Assembly (NCBI GenBank): GCA_951812325.1
Contig: OX638294.1
Location: forward strand, 3,448,859-3,512,858
Source: an uncultured Thermoanaerobaculia bacterium
GTDB taxonomy: Bacteria; Acidobacteriota; Thermoanaerobaculia; Multivoradales; Multivoraceae
Reading direction: 5' to 3'
DNA length: 64,000 nt
The notes beneath the pieces were generated by a model, which was not told where the DNA came from, made no database searches, and was given only the letters and a program-made list of their open reading frames with translations. Positions 9,251 through 16,183 of the stretch are shown here, piece by piece. A program made the position numbers and the translations under genes. The first letter of the stretch is position 1, and each line of letters begins with the position of its first letter.

Positions 9251-10329
9251 ACGAGTTGACCTTTAACCCGGGGGTGTACCGTACCGGTCGAAGCGACGGT
9301 CTTGTTTCGCTTCTTGAGCGAATCTGGCTCCGCGAGAAGTTCCTCGGAAAGGGAACGATCTACATCGTTTCCGGTTTCGCGAACTACAACGGTGGCGTGC
9401 GCTTTTTTCCTTTCTTCGCCCGGCACGTTGAGAGCGGCGGTCAAGTGGTCGCCGTCTTTGCGGGAAGCTCGAACCAGAACCTCACTAGCCAACAGGTCGT
9501 TCGAGAGCTACTTGGCTGCGGGGCAGACGTCCACATCGTGAACCGAAAGCGACCCATGCACGCTAAGTGCTATGGCTCGAAGAGCGGAAAAGGAGAGCTA
9601 GCTGTCGTAACGAGCGGTAACTTTACTGGCCCCGGGATGGCCCAGAACGTAGAAATGGCGGTGCTACTCGACCAATCCACCACCCGTGACATGGGATTCT
9701 CCTGGGAGGCTATGGTCGACAAGATGCTACGCCAACCCTGGGACATTCAGACAGCCTCTCTCGGCCAACCACTTAGCGCCCCAGTCTGGCAGCTTCTCTA
9801 CGACGAGGAGGCGTCGCGGATCCCCCTGGATGGGGCAGGCGAAACGACGATGGTCGTCATTCTAGGACACTCCGACACGGCCCGCATCAACGCGAAGCCT
9901 GGCTCGAACCAAGCGCAAGGGACACAGTACTTCTGGCTCAGCCGTGACTGCTACGACTTTTTTCCGGCCCTCACGCTACTGAACAAGCGCGGCGAGAAGA
10001 GGACCTATTCCTGCCTCATCCAGATGTACTTCATCGATCTTGGCCGGGAGGAGGAAATTCGAGTCACCTTCGAAGCAGAGAACAATTCGGATTTCCGGCT
10101 CGGCACCGGACCTCTTCGCCATACGGGCCGTGCGAAGAGAAGGGACATCGCTGCCATCTCCCGTGTCGGAGAGTCGCGCTACGAACTCCGCCTCCACCGG
10201 CAGGGCACTGAGACCTACCGCCCCGTCCTTGCTTACGCGGTGAACTTCGTCGGTCATCGAGGGAAGCAGTATGGATTCCTGTCGAACCAAGAGTTCGGAA
10301 GGATACTCGAGAGCACGGCCCGAACATGA
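9247..10329 (+). CDS. PLD-family restriction endonuclease, BfiI-like
   Basis: A 360-residue protein with a single phospholipase D half-site: MHAKCYG gives His105 and Lys107, TSGNFTG gives Asn125 and NVEMAVL gives Glu136. These positions coincide with the catalytic residues I recall for BfiI (H105, K107, N125, E136; ~358 residues), a metal-independent type IIS enzyme that dimerises to form one active site. The NgoFVII family is a related alternative. The C-terminal half (about 195-360) would be the sequence-specific, B3-like DNA-binding domain; I see it as a beta-rich, basic region without a firm motif. It overlaps the second methyltransferase by ATGA. The DNA target cannot be read from the sequence. 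Confidence 0.85.
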   Translation: MNELTFNPGVYRTGRSDGLVSLLERIWLREKFLGKGTIYIVSGFANYNGGVRFFPFFARHVESGGQVVAVFAGSSNQNLTSQQVVRELLGCGADVHIVNRKRPMHAKCYGSKSGKGELAVVTSGNFTGPGMAQNVEMAVLLDQSTTRDMGFSWEAMVDKMLRQPWDIQTASLGQPLSAPVWQLLYDEEASRIPLDGAGETTMVVILGHSDTARINAKPGSNQAQGTQYFWLSRDCYDFFPALTLLNKRGEKRTYSCLIQMYFIDLGREEEIRVTFEAENNSDFRLGTGPLRHTGRAKRRDIAAISRVGESRYELRLHRQGTETYRPVLAYAVNFVGHRGKQYGFLSNQEFGRILESTART

Positions 10330-10556
10330 CTCGCCGAGTGCCACAGGCTTCGTGACGTGACCGCTCGTCTCGTCGTGACGAACGCGCGTCTACTCAGGGC
10401 ATGGCGGTTTCTTGGCCGTGATGATCGGTACTTGGCCGTGTTCGGCGAAGCGCTGCGCAGAAGAGAGCAGAGCGTTTTCGTCAGGGTTTTCAGCCGGTGT
10501 TCCAGCTGTGTCACCGATCTCCATCGCCGAGTCCAGGAAAGAGACGATACCCCCAG

Positions 10557-10824
10557 TTCGGTCAATCCGAAGGCTCTCTCGGGCCGTTTGTCCCGCGTCA
10601 GCGCCCGCAGGTGTTGCGGTGCACCGTAGAGAAAACGCATCTGCTCGACGTTCTCCAGCTCCCGTTTCAACGATTCGTAGGCGCTGATCGTGAAGTAGGC
10701 GGACACGACCGAGAGTTCCGTGCCGTCCTTCAGGTGTGCCTTCAGGAAGTCGCCGGCAGCCCCTCGGGAACGGTTGTCGAGGATGCCGACAGGGGGCGCA
10801 GGGGGTCCGGAGGCGTTGGACATG
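10557..10824 (-). pseudogene. Truncated PLD-helicase N-terminus
   Basis: Reads MSNASGPPAPPVGILDNRS... to FGLTE, the start of the helicase at 19820-23203, then joins unrelated sequence (LGVSSLSWTRRW in frame; a nearby frame carries GIVSFLDSAMEIGDTAGTP and ends at 10390). It lacks the HKD nuclease motif and the whole helicase and is presumably dead. No partner gene follows on its strand. Confidence 0.8.
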
Positions 10825-10842
10825 GCCGCGGATGGTAGCGCG
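10557..10842 (-). repeat. Duplicated 5' end of the PLD-helicase gene (repeat R2, left copy)
   Basis: About 286 bp matching 22937-23222 in the same orientation with roughly five differences. Here the start codon is ATG at 10824, while the full gene uses GTG. The copy encodes about the first 88 residues (through RDKRPERAFGLTE) and then leaves the homology. Two direct copies 12.4 kb apart bracket the MazF module, the integrase, both target-recognition cassettes and the methyltransferase. Confidence 0.9.
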
Positions 10843-11085
10843 ACCGGTGAATCTGGCCGCCCTTGGAAGGAGTCGCCCACGTTCAGGCGGCCGTGCATCC
10901 CGGACCGAGCGTTGGCTCTGGTTGAACATCGCCCGCCAGGGTTTCTCGTCGCGCCTTTGCTGGGCTCCTGACCGCTGTCGGTGCGACACGGGAGGCGGCG
11001 CCGGGAGCTTCGGACCTCCGGGTCGGGTACGTGCCTGCCTTTCAGCCTGTCCCGCGCCAGGAACAAGGAGCAACCCGCCTCGGTA

Positions 11086-11115
11086 TTGACTCTGTCGTTC
11101 GCTCTCCAATATGGT
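11086..11115 (+). promoter_or_regulatory. Putative promoter of the RHH/MazF operon
   Basis: TTGACT (11086-11091), 18-bp spacer, TATGGT (11110-11115). The -10 element covers the ATG at 11111, so that ATG cannot be the start; GTG at 11123, eight bases past the -10 element, would give a leaderless message. Same layout as the promoter at 2354-2383. Confidence 0.5.
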
Positions 11116-11122
11116 TGGCAAT

Positions 11123-11359
11123 GTGAAGACCATAGCCGTCACCGTCGACGAAGAGACCCTGGACCTGGTGGACGAGCTGACGTCGTCATCGGACCGGTAC
11201 ACCAGTCGTTCCGCTCTGGTACGGGCCGCATTGGCCGGCTACGTGGCGCACGAGCGGCAACTGCGGCTGGAGGACCGCGACCGGCGGGTCATCCAGGCGC
11301 ACAGAGAGGCCTTGGCCGAGGAACTGACGGCCCTCGTCGCCGACCAGACGCCGACTTGA
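11123..11359 (+). CDS. Ribbon-helix-helix antitoxin (CopG type)
   Basis: About 78 residues beginning VKTIAVTVDEETLDLVDELT, a canonical RHH strand and helix, followed by SRSALVRAALAGYV (second helix). The charged C-terminal part (HERQLRLEDRDRRVIQAHREAL) would wrap the toxin. Start assigned at GTG 11123 from the conserved protein start and the promoter position. The stop overlaps the TTG start of the MazF gene, so toxin translation is coupled. It is expected to repress its own operon. Confidence 0.8.
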   Translation: MKTIAVTVDEETLDLVDELTSSSDRYTSRSALVRAALAGYVAHERQLRLEDRDRRVIQAHREALAEELTALVADQTPT

Positions 11360-11691
11360 AGCGAGGGGCCATCTACCGGACCCGGGATCGCCCGCCGGAG
11401 AGGGGCCGCAAGCCCGGCTTCTACGTTGTCGTGTCACGGCCCTTCATCGCCGGGAACGAGGACGTTTCAACCGTTGTCTGTGCTCCGATCTACAGAGGGC
11501 ATCTTGGGCTGTCGACCGAGGTGGCCGTGGGCCCAGCGGACGGCCTTCCGACGGACTGCTCGATCCGCTGTGACTTCCTGGCGTTGATGTTCAAGTCGAA
11601 GCTCTCCGGCTTCGTTGCCGATCTGACGCGCGCCAGGACGGCCGAGCTGGACGAGGCCTTGTCAAAGGCTCTCGGCATCGAACGGCACTGA
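11356..11691 (+). CDS. MazF/PemK-family endoribonuclease toxin
   Basis: About 111 residues from a TTG start (LKRGAIYRTRD) with the PemK/MazF fold signature: RGAIY, a GRKPGFYVVVSRPF strand with the conserved basic residue and Ser, STVVCAPIYRG, and CDFLALMFKSKLSGFVADL with the C-terminal strand and helix. Such toxins cleave mRNA or tRNA at short motifs. Length matches the family. The four-base overlap with the antitoxin gene fixes the non-ATG start. Confidence 0.85.
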   Translation: MKRGAIYRTRDRPPERGRKPGFYVVVSRPFIAGNEDVSTVVCAPIYRGHLGLSTEVAVGPADGLPTDCSIRCDFLALMFKSKLSGFVADLTRARTAELDEALSKALGIERH

Positions 11692-11776
11692 GCGGGAGGT
11701 CGGGACCAGCCTGATCCCGGGTCCGCAGCCGCGACGGGGAGCCGGTGTCGTTCAGGCCGCGCTGAGACCACGCCCG

Positions 11777-11842
11777 GTGCTCCTCCTCCGCCGACCACAC
11801 CAGCAACGCCGCTTGATGATCAACCGCCCGTACACGAAATCC
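11777..11842 (+). mobile_element. 3' end fragment of an IS256-type transposase gene
   Basis: The end ADHTSNAA-stop (TGA at 11814) and the following CAACCGCCCGTACACGAAAT match, in inverted orientation, the end of the IS256-type transposase remnant near 57608-57640 (ADHNRNAA-stop). Only the last few codons and the terminal flank remain. It shows that this IS type visited both defence islands. Confidence 0.5.
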
Positions 11843-11902
11843 TCGCCGCCCTCGGGGGATCCGCGATCCACTTCGCGCAGGTTCCGCCCCGGGCTGACGG
11901 TT

Positions 11903-12141
11903 CTCGGCTACGCCGTGGACGCTGTGGTGTTCCTTCCGGTTGGTCCGAAAGAGATAGAGTCCAAGAGCCCGGTGCTGCCGTTGGCGAGCCGTAGAGATCC
12001 ACCAAACCTCCCTCACAGAGAGACACCGACATGAAGAAACCGTCGAATCGGAGCTTGGCGGCAGTCAGTGCGGCCAAACGGAGGCCCTTGCGACCGGCTC
12101 AGCCGGACGATTGGTGGCGACAGGATGGGCGTGCGCTTCGC
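11903..12141 (+). repeat. Direct repeat R1, right copy (~239 bp)
   Basis: Partner of 5938-6170. This copy continues uninterrupted into an intact small gene and a DUF2335 gene, so it is probably the parental context, and the left copy was created by duplication or recombination. The upstream half ends in a frame resembling the C-terminus of a DUF4143-type ATPase (GYAV...GEP-stop), a weak similarity only. Confidence 0.85.
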
Positions 12142-12255
12142 GGTGATTGGGTGGCGGTCGGACGGTATATCCGCAAGTCGCTGGAACGTTTCGCGGAGGA
12201 GAAGGATGCCCGGGAAGAAACGGGGGTCGCTTCAGAGACGCCGACCTCAACGTGA
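12031..12255 (+). CDS. Small basic protein of unknown function, 74 aa
   Basis: MKKPSNRSLAAVSAAKRRPLRP is followed by DDWWRQDGRALRGDWVAVGRYIRKSLERFAEEKD. I do not recognise a family. The basic N-terminus, Trp-rich centre and amphipathic helix would fit an antitoxin or accessory DNA-binding protein. It overlaps the downstream DUF2335 gene by 50 bases in another frame, and its first third is duplicated at 6061. Preservation of the start region in both R1 copies supports a real gene. Confidence 0.55.
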   Translation: MKKPSNRSLAAVSAAKRRPLRPAQPDDWWRQDGRALRGDWVAVGRYIRKSLERFAEEKDAREETGVASETPTST

Positions 12256-12574
12256 CGGTGGCGCAGTAGCCGTCACGTCTCAGCAAGTTGAAGTTGGCGA
12301 GTTCACATCGGGACCTCTTCCGCATCCAGAGCTCTATGCCGGATACGACCGGGTGCTTTCCGGTTCGGCAGAGCGAATCATGCGCATGGCGGAGGCAGAG
12401 GGCCGGCAACGGCGTCTCCGGAAGATGATTCTGACTCTGGCGGTTGCGATCGCAGTGGTGTCCGGGATGATTGTTGGCGGAGTCCTGCTCTACAGGGACG
12501 AAGGCTTGGCGGCGGGTCTACCGGTCATCGGTGTGGCGGTGGTCGCCTTGGCGTTCAAGGACCTGTTCCGCTGA
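12206..12574 (+). CDS. DUF2335 membrane protein
   Basis: A 122-residue protein with the DUF2335 core GPLPHPELYAGYDRVLSGSAERIMRMAEAEGRQRR, followed by two predicted membrane helices (MILTLAVAIAVVSGMIVGG and GLPVIGVAVVALAFKDLF). Family function is unknown; such proteins are common in mobile and defence-rich regions. Start ATG at 12206 has GGAGGAGAAGG upstream. It ends at 12574, directly followed by a dispersed intergenic motif (12575-12599). Confidence 0.75.
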   Translation: MPGKKRGSLQRRRPQRDGGAVAVTSQQVEVGEFTSGPLPHPELYAGYDRVLSGSAERIMRMAEAEGRQRRLRKMILTLAVAIAVVSGMIVGGVLLYRDEGLAAGLPVIGVAVVALAFKDLFR

Positions 12575-12599
12575 CAGCCCGTGGCAGGAGTCACGCTGC
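12575..12599 (+). repeat. Dispersed post-stop motif, copy 1
   Basis: Matches CARCCCGTGGCA followed by RRRGYCRCGCTGC, beginning at the base after the DUF2335 stop codon. Related copies follow stop codons at 32843, 47737 and (minus strand) 52013. Confidence 0.5.
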
Positions 12600-12914
12600 G
12601 TGGCGTTGATCGACTCATGGGCATGGCGAAAGTCTGTGGAGTGCTGCTCTGCGGAGGCGAGGGACCTGGCGCCGGGTCCCGCGACACGCCGGGGGTTCTA
12701 CAGGAACGCCGCCCCGGCGTGATCCTCGAAGGCTTCCACCTGCCGGATGTAGCGGAGGACCATTTCGGCGCTGGAGTGCCTCGTGACCTCCATGATCTTG
12801 TCGAGACGTGCACCGTGAACGGCGGCGCTGGTCACGAAGCCCTCTCTGCCAACGTACGTGACACAGGGGCCGTCCCGTTGAATAGTGGAGGGCACACGTT
12901 TGCGAGGAGGATCG

Positions 12915-13400
12915 ATGGCAAGACGAGAGCAGAGACTTGGCGGCGGCTCGGAGCTCCCGGCCCCGGGGGTTGAGGAGCGTAGCGACGAGGCCCCCGGGGC
13001 CGGCGCGTCGTCTGCGGGAGGGGTTCCCGACCCGGAAGTGCTGGCGAAGCCGACCCGGCGGCAGTTCACGGCGGAGTACCGGCTTCGGATTCTGGAGGAG
13101 GCGGACCGGTGCACGGACCGCGGCGAAGTGGGCCGGCTGCTTCGGCGAGAAGGTCTGTACAGTTCCCATCTGGCCAACTGGCGCAAGGCGCGGCGGAAGG
13201 GCGCGCTGTCCGGTCTGAGGCCGAAGAAGCGTGGCCGCAAGCCTGTCGAGGCCAACCCTCTGACGCCGAAGGTGAGGCGGCTGGAAGCGAAGGTGAGGCG
13301 GCTGGAGAAGGAACTCGCCGCCGCGCACACGATCCTGGACGTCCAGGGAAAAGTTGCAGGGCTGCTGGGATTCAGCCTCGAGGACGGGAAGGACTGTTGA
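12915..13400 (+). CDS. IS3-family transposase OrfA
   Basis: A 161-residue protein with a helix-turn-helix in RRQFTAEYRLRILEEADRC...EVGRLLRREGLYSSHLANWR and a basic C-terminal coiled coil (TPKVRRLEAKVRRLEKELAA). ATG at 12915 has GAGGAGGATCG upstream. It ends in ATGA overlap with orfB. OrfA binds the terminal repeats and is part of the transposase complex. Confidence 0.9.
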   Translation: MARREQRLGGGSELPAPGVEERSDEAPGAGASSAGGVPDPEVLAKPTRRQFTAEYRLRILEEADRCTDRGEVGRLLRREGLYSSHLANWRKARRKGALSGLRPKKRGRKPVEANPLTPKVRRLEAKVRRLEKELAAAHTILDVQGKVAGLLGFSLEDGKDC

Positions 13401-14398
13401 TGGCGGCAAGGTCCCTGGCCCGGCAGGTCGGCGTCGCGCCGGCGTGCCGGGCGCTGGGCGTGTCGCGGTCGACCTTCTATCGTCGCGCGAGGCCCGCTCC
13501 CGGGCAACGGCAGCCCCGCCCCACGCCTGCCCGGGCACTGAGCCAGATCGAGCGGAAACGGGTCGAGGCGACGCTTGCGTCGCCTCGATTCGTCGATCGT
13601 TCGCCGGGAGAAGTAGTGGCCACCCTGCTCGACGAGGGCCGGTACCTGTGCTCGGAGCGCACGATGTACCGCATTCTCGAAGCGAATCACCCGGTGAAGG
13701 ACCGCCGCAACCAGCGGGTTCACCCGCAGTACGCCAAGCCGGAGCTGGTCGCCACCGTGCCCAACCAGGTCTGGTCGTGGGACATCACCAGGCTGCTCGG
13801 ACCGCAGACCTGGAACTACTACTACCTCTACGTCCTGCTTGACCTCTACAGCCGCTACGCGGTCGGCTGGATGGTCGCTGACCGCGAAAACTCCGCGCTC
13901 GCCCAAAGGCTCATCGAGGAGACCTGCCTCAAGCACGGCGTCAAGCCCGATGTCCTGACGCTGCATTCCGATCGAGGCGCCCCCATGACCAGCCAGGGCA
14001 CCGCTCAACTGCTCGCGCGCCTCGGCGTGAACCGGTCCCTCGGCCGCCCTCGGGTCAGCGACGACAACCCCTACTCCGAAGCCCAGTTCAAGACCCTCAA
14101 GTACCACCCCGACTTCCCGGGCCGCTTCCCCGGCCAGGACGCCGCGACCGACTACTGCCGGTCGTTCTTCCCCTGGTACAACACGGAACACCGCCATGCC
14201 GGAATCGCCATGCTCACACCCGAGACCGTCCACTACGGCCGGGCCCATGCCGTCATCGAGAAGCGCCAGCGCACCCTGAGAGCAGCCTGGGAACGTCACC
14301 CTGAACGATTCGGCGGCGGAGTACCCGTGCATCCGACACTGCCCCAGGCTGTATGGATCAACAAACCCGACACCGAGACTGCAGAAACGACTCAGTAA
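13400..14398 (+). CDS. IS3-family transposase OrfB (DDE integrase)
   Basis: A 332-residue protein with HTH_21 at the N-terminus (LARQVGVAPACRALGVSRST) and an rve catalytic core: QVWSWDITRL (first Asp), LTLHSDRGAPMTS (second Asp) and SDDNPYSEAQFKTLKYHPDF (Glu). HRHAGIAMLTPETVHYG is the usual C-terminal end. All three catalytic residues are present, so the element is probably competent, and the recombinase disruption may be recent. Confidence 0.95.
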   Translation: MAARSLARQVGVAPACRALGVSRSTFYRRARPAPGQRQPRPTPARALSQIERKRVEATLASPRFVDRSPGEVVATLLDEGRYLCSERTMYRILEANHPVKDRRNQRVHPQYAKPELVATVPNQVWSWDITRLLGPQTWNYYYLYVLLDLYSRYAVGWMVADRENSALAQRLIEETCLKHGVKPDVLTLHSDRGAPMTSQGTAQLLARLGVNRSLGRPRVSDDNPYSEAQFKTLKYHPDFPGRFPGQDAATDYCRSFFPWYNTEHRHAGIAMLTPETVHYGRAHAVIEKRQRTLRAAWERHPERFGGGVPVHPTLPQAVWINKPDTETAETTQ

Positions 14399-15478
14399 AT
14401 CCAGAACACCGCTGTGTCAATGTCGTTGACAGGTTCCGAAGCCGGCGCGCAGTGAGTGACCCGAGTACTCGGCCGGGTCGAGTCCGATCGCCTGAACGTA
14501 GTGCTTGACCAGGCGCGGGATGTCCGAATGGTGCAGGCGGCGGCCGCGAAGGCGTCCGCCGCGCCACAGGGACTGGAACAGCGGCCCCTCCGTCGTCCGG
14601 GCGAGCGCCAGCCATCGTCGCAGGCGCGCTACGGCGTTCAGTCCCTTTCCTGCCGGTATCGCGATGCGCTGCCCCTTCGCGGTCTGGTCGGTCTTCGATC
14701 TCTGGATGGTCAGGAACAGCCCCTTGTTTTCGCCGGGCCGACCGATGAAGTCGACGTCCTCGACGTTGAGTTGGCAGATCTCCGATCGTCGGAGCGCGCC
14801 CGCAAAGCCGATCGCGAGCAGGGCCGCGTCGCGGGTCGCCACCACCCGGAAGAACCCGTTGCGGGAGCGCTGATCACAACAGGCGAGCATCTTCCGCAAC
14901 TCGTGCTCGCGGATCGCCTTCACCTTCCTCGGAGCCGTGCCGCGAATCCTCGTCAGACCGTGGACGATGGCCGCCACGACCACAGCGTGCCCAGGCGATT
15001 CCCTGCCGGCGTCCTTGTACCTCCTGTTGATCGCCGAAAGGCTGATCTGCAGTGTCCCCAGGGACAGGGGCCGGTCGCCGCCCGTGGTCGCCCGACGGGA
15101 GCGGGGCTGGCTTGCCGTGTGGACGAGGAACTGGGCCACGTCGTCGCCGGTGGCCTCCATTGCCTCCCTCCCTGTTTCCTCGCAGAAGGAGGCGAACCTG
15201 CGCCATCCCTTCTCGTATGCGAGTCGCGTGTTCGCGGACAGCGACCTCGTCAACACGTGTCCCACCGTCAGTTGCTGCATGGCTCCCGTTCGTCTCCTCT
15301 CTTCTCTTGATTGGCTGTAGTCCGGTACGGCCACGCCTTGTGGCCCCGGCGCCAGCACTCCGTGCGGAGCCCGGTGTGCCGCGAGCGCCTGGCTCGCCTC
15401 GGCGACTCTGCCGCAGACACACCTCGTTCTTCGATTTATCGCGGATTGGTCACGGGGCTCAACGAGGCGTTCATCATC

Positions 15479-15584
15479 GGTAATCAGACGAAGGAAGCAC
15501 TGATCCGGGAGGATCCCCGGTCCGCCGAGCTCCTGAAGCCGCTGGTGAGAGGCCGGGACGTTCACGCGTACCGGGTCGATTGGG
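15479..15584 (+). repeat. Inverted repeat of the specificity switch, left arm (106 bp)
   Basis: Perfectly complementary to 16801-16906 by base-by-base comparison. It begins GGTAATCAGACGAAGG and ends GGGTCGATTGGG. It codes the start of both recognition domains, so exchange preserves the reading frame. The enclosed 1.2-kb segment is centred on the overlapping stop codons near 16192. Confidence 0.95.
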
Positions 15585-15739
15585 ACGGGCTGTGGCTGAT
15601 CGACACGCACAACGGCTACGACTCCACTCCCGCGGTCAACGTGGCCGCCTACCCGGCCGTTCGGCGGCATCTCGACGCCTTCATGCCTGCCCTGGAGAAT
15701 CGACAGGACCAGGGCGACACGCCCTACAACCTTCGTAGC

Positions 15740-15781
15740 TGCGCTTACCACGAGAAGTTTCGGCAGCCGAAGATCATGTGG
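15740..15781 (+). repeat. Inner inverted repeat, left arm (42 bp)
   Basis: Identical to the complement of 16580-16621; it encodes CAYHEKFRQPKIMW in both cassettes. It lies roughly in the middle of each recognition domain and could allow exchange of the distal half alone. Confidence 0.85.
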
Positions 15782-16183
15782 CGGGACATGTCCGATCGTC
15801 CTCGATTCGCGTACTCCAACGCTGAGATCTACTGCAACGACAAGGCCTTTGTGCTTGCATGCGACGGAGCCGGCCGAGATGACGAGGAGTATCTTCTTCG
15901 GTATCTCGTCGGAGTCCTCAACAGTGCAGTTGTGGGTTGGTACGGGCTGAACATAGCGACGACAACTGGGGCGGGGCTGCCCCAATGGAAGAAGTTCTCA
16001 GTCGAGATCATGCCTGTACCGCAGCCGGAAGCTGATGTCCGCCGGCAGATCGCTGGGCAGGTCAAAGGGGCCATCGAGGAACTTGGAGGGCGAAGCACGG
16101 ATGACCCCACAGGAGCACGAGTTGCCACACGGACCGCCAGCATCCTTCGTGAGCTCTACGGCTTGAGTGCCTCCGAGGGTCGC

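Larger units (their letters stand above)
12842..14436 (+). mobile_element. Complete IS3-family insertion sequence
   Basis: About 1.6 kb holding orfA and orfB. Imperfect terminal inverted repeats: left TGCCAACGTACGTGACACAG (from 12847) against right, read on the minus strand, TGTCAACGACATTGACACAG (ending 14431). CGAAGCC occurs at both flanks (12835-12841 and 14437-14443), consistent with a target duplication, although 7 bp is longer than usual for IS3 and part may be chance. Exact ends are uncertain by a few bases. It is inserted in a tyrosine recombinase gene. Confidence 0.85.
12698..15280 (-). pseudogene. Tyrosine recombinase gene interrupted by an IS3-family element
   Basis: The N-terminal part (15280 down to about 14437) runs MQQLTVGHVLTRSLSANTR to GHSLRAGF, and the C-terminal part (about 12841 down to 12698) runs GFVTSAAVHGARLDKIMEVT to a stop. 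Deleting the IS and one copy of CGAAGCC restores one continuous frame of about 330 residues: box I Arg in FAGALRRSEI, HSLR, the second His in TRHSS and the catalytic Tyr in MVLRYIRQ. These are all the residues of a tyrosine recombinase. The gene lies beside two inverted target-recognition cassettes, so it is the best candidate for the invertase of the methyltransferase locus, though an ordinary integrase is possible. It is inactive in this sequence. Confidence 0.85.

Noticed and set aside
10390..10560. Minus-strand frame GIVSFLDSAMEIGDTAGTPA and onward as the end of a known protein
   Set aside because: It looks protein-like but I could not assign it to a family; it is only noted with the truncated helicase copy.
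11111..11122. ATG at 11111 as the antitoxin start
   Set aside because: It lies inside the -10 element, and conserved protein sequence begins at the GTG at 11123.
14417..15985. Recombinase frame extended upstream to 15985
   Set aside because: The extension is antisense to recognition cassette A; recombinase homology begins at MQQLTVGHV at 15280.
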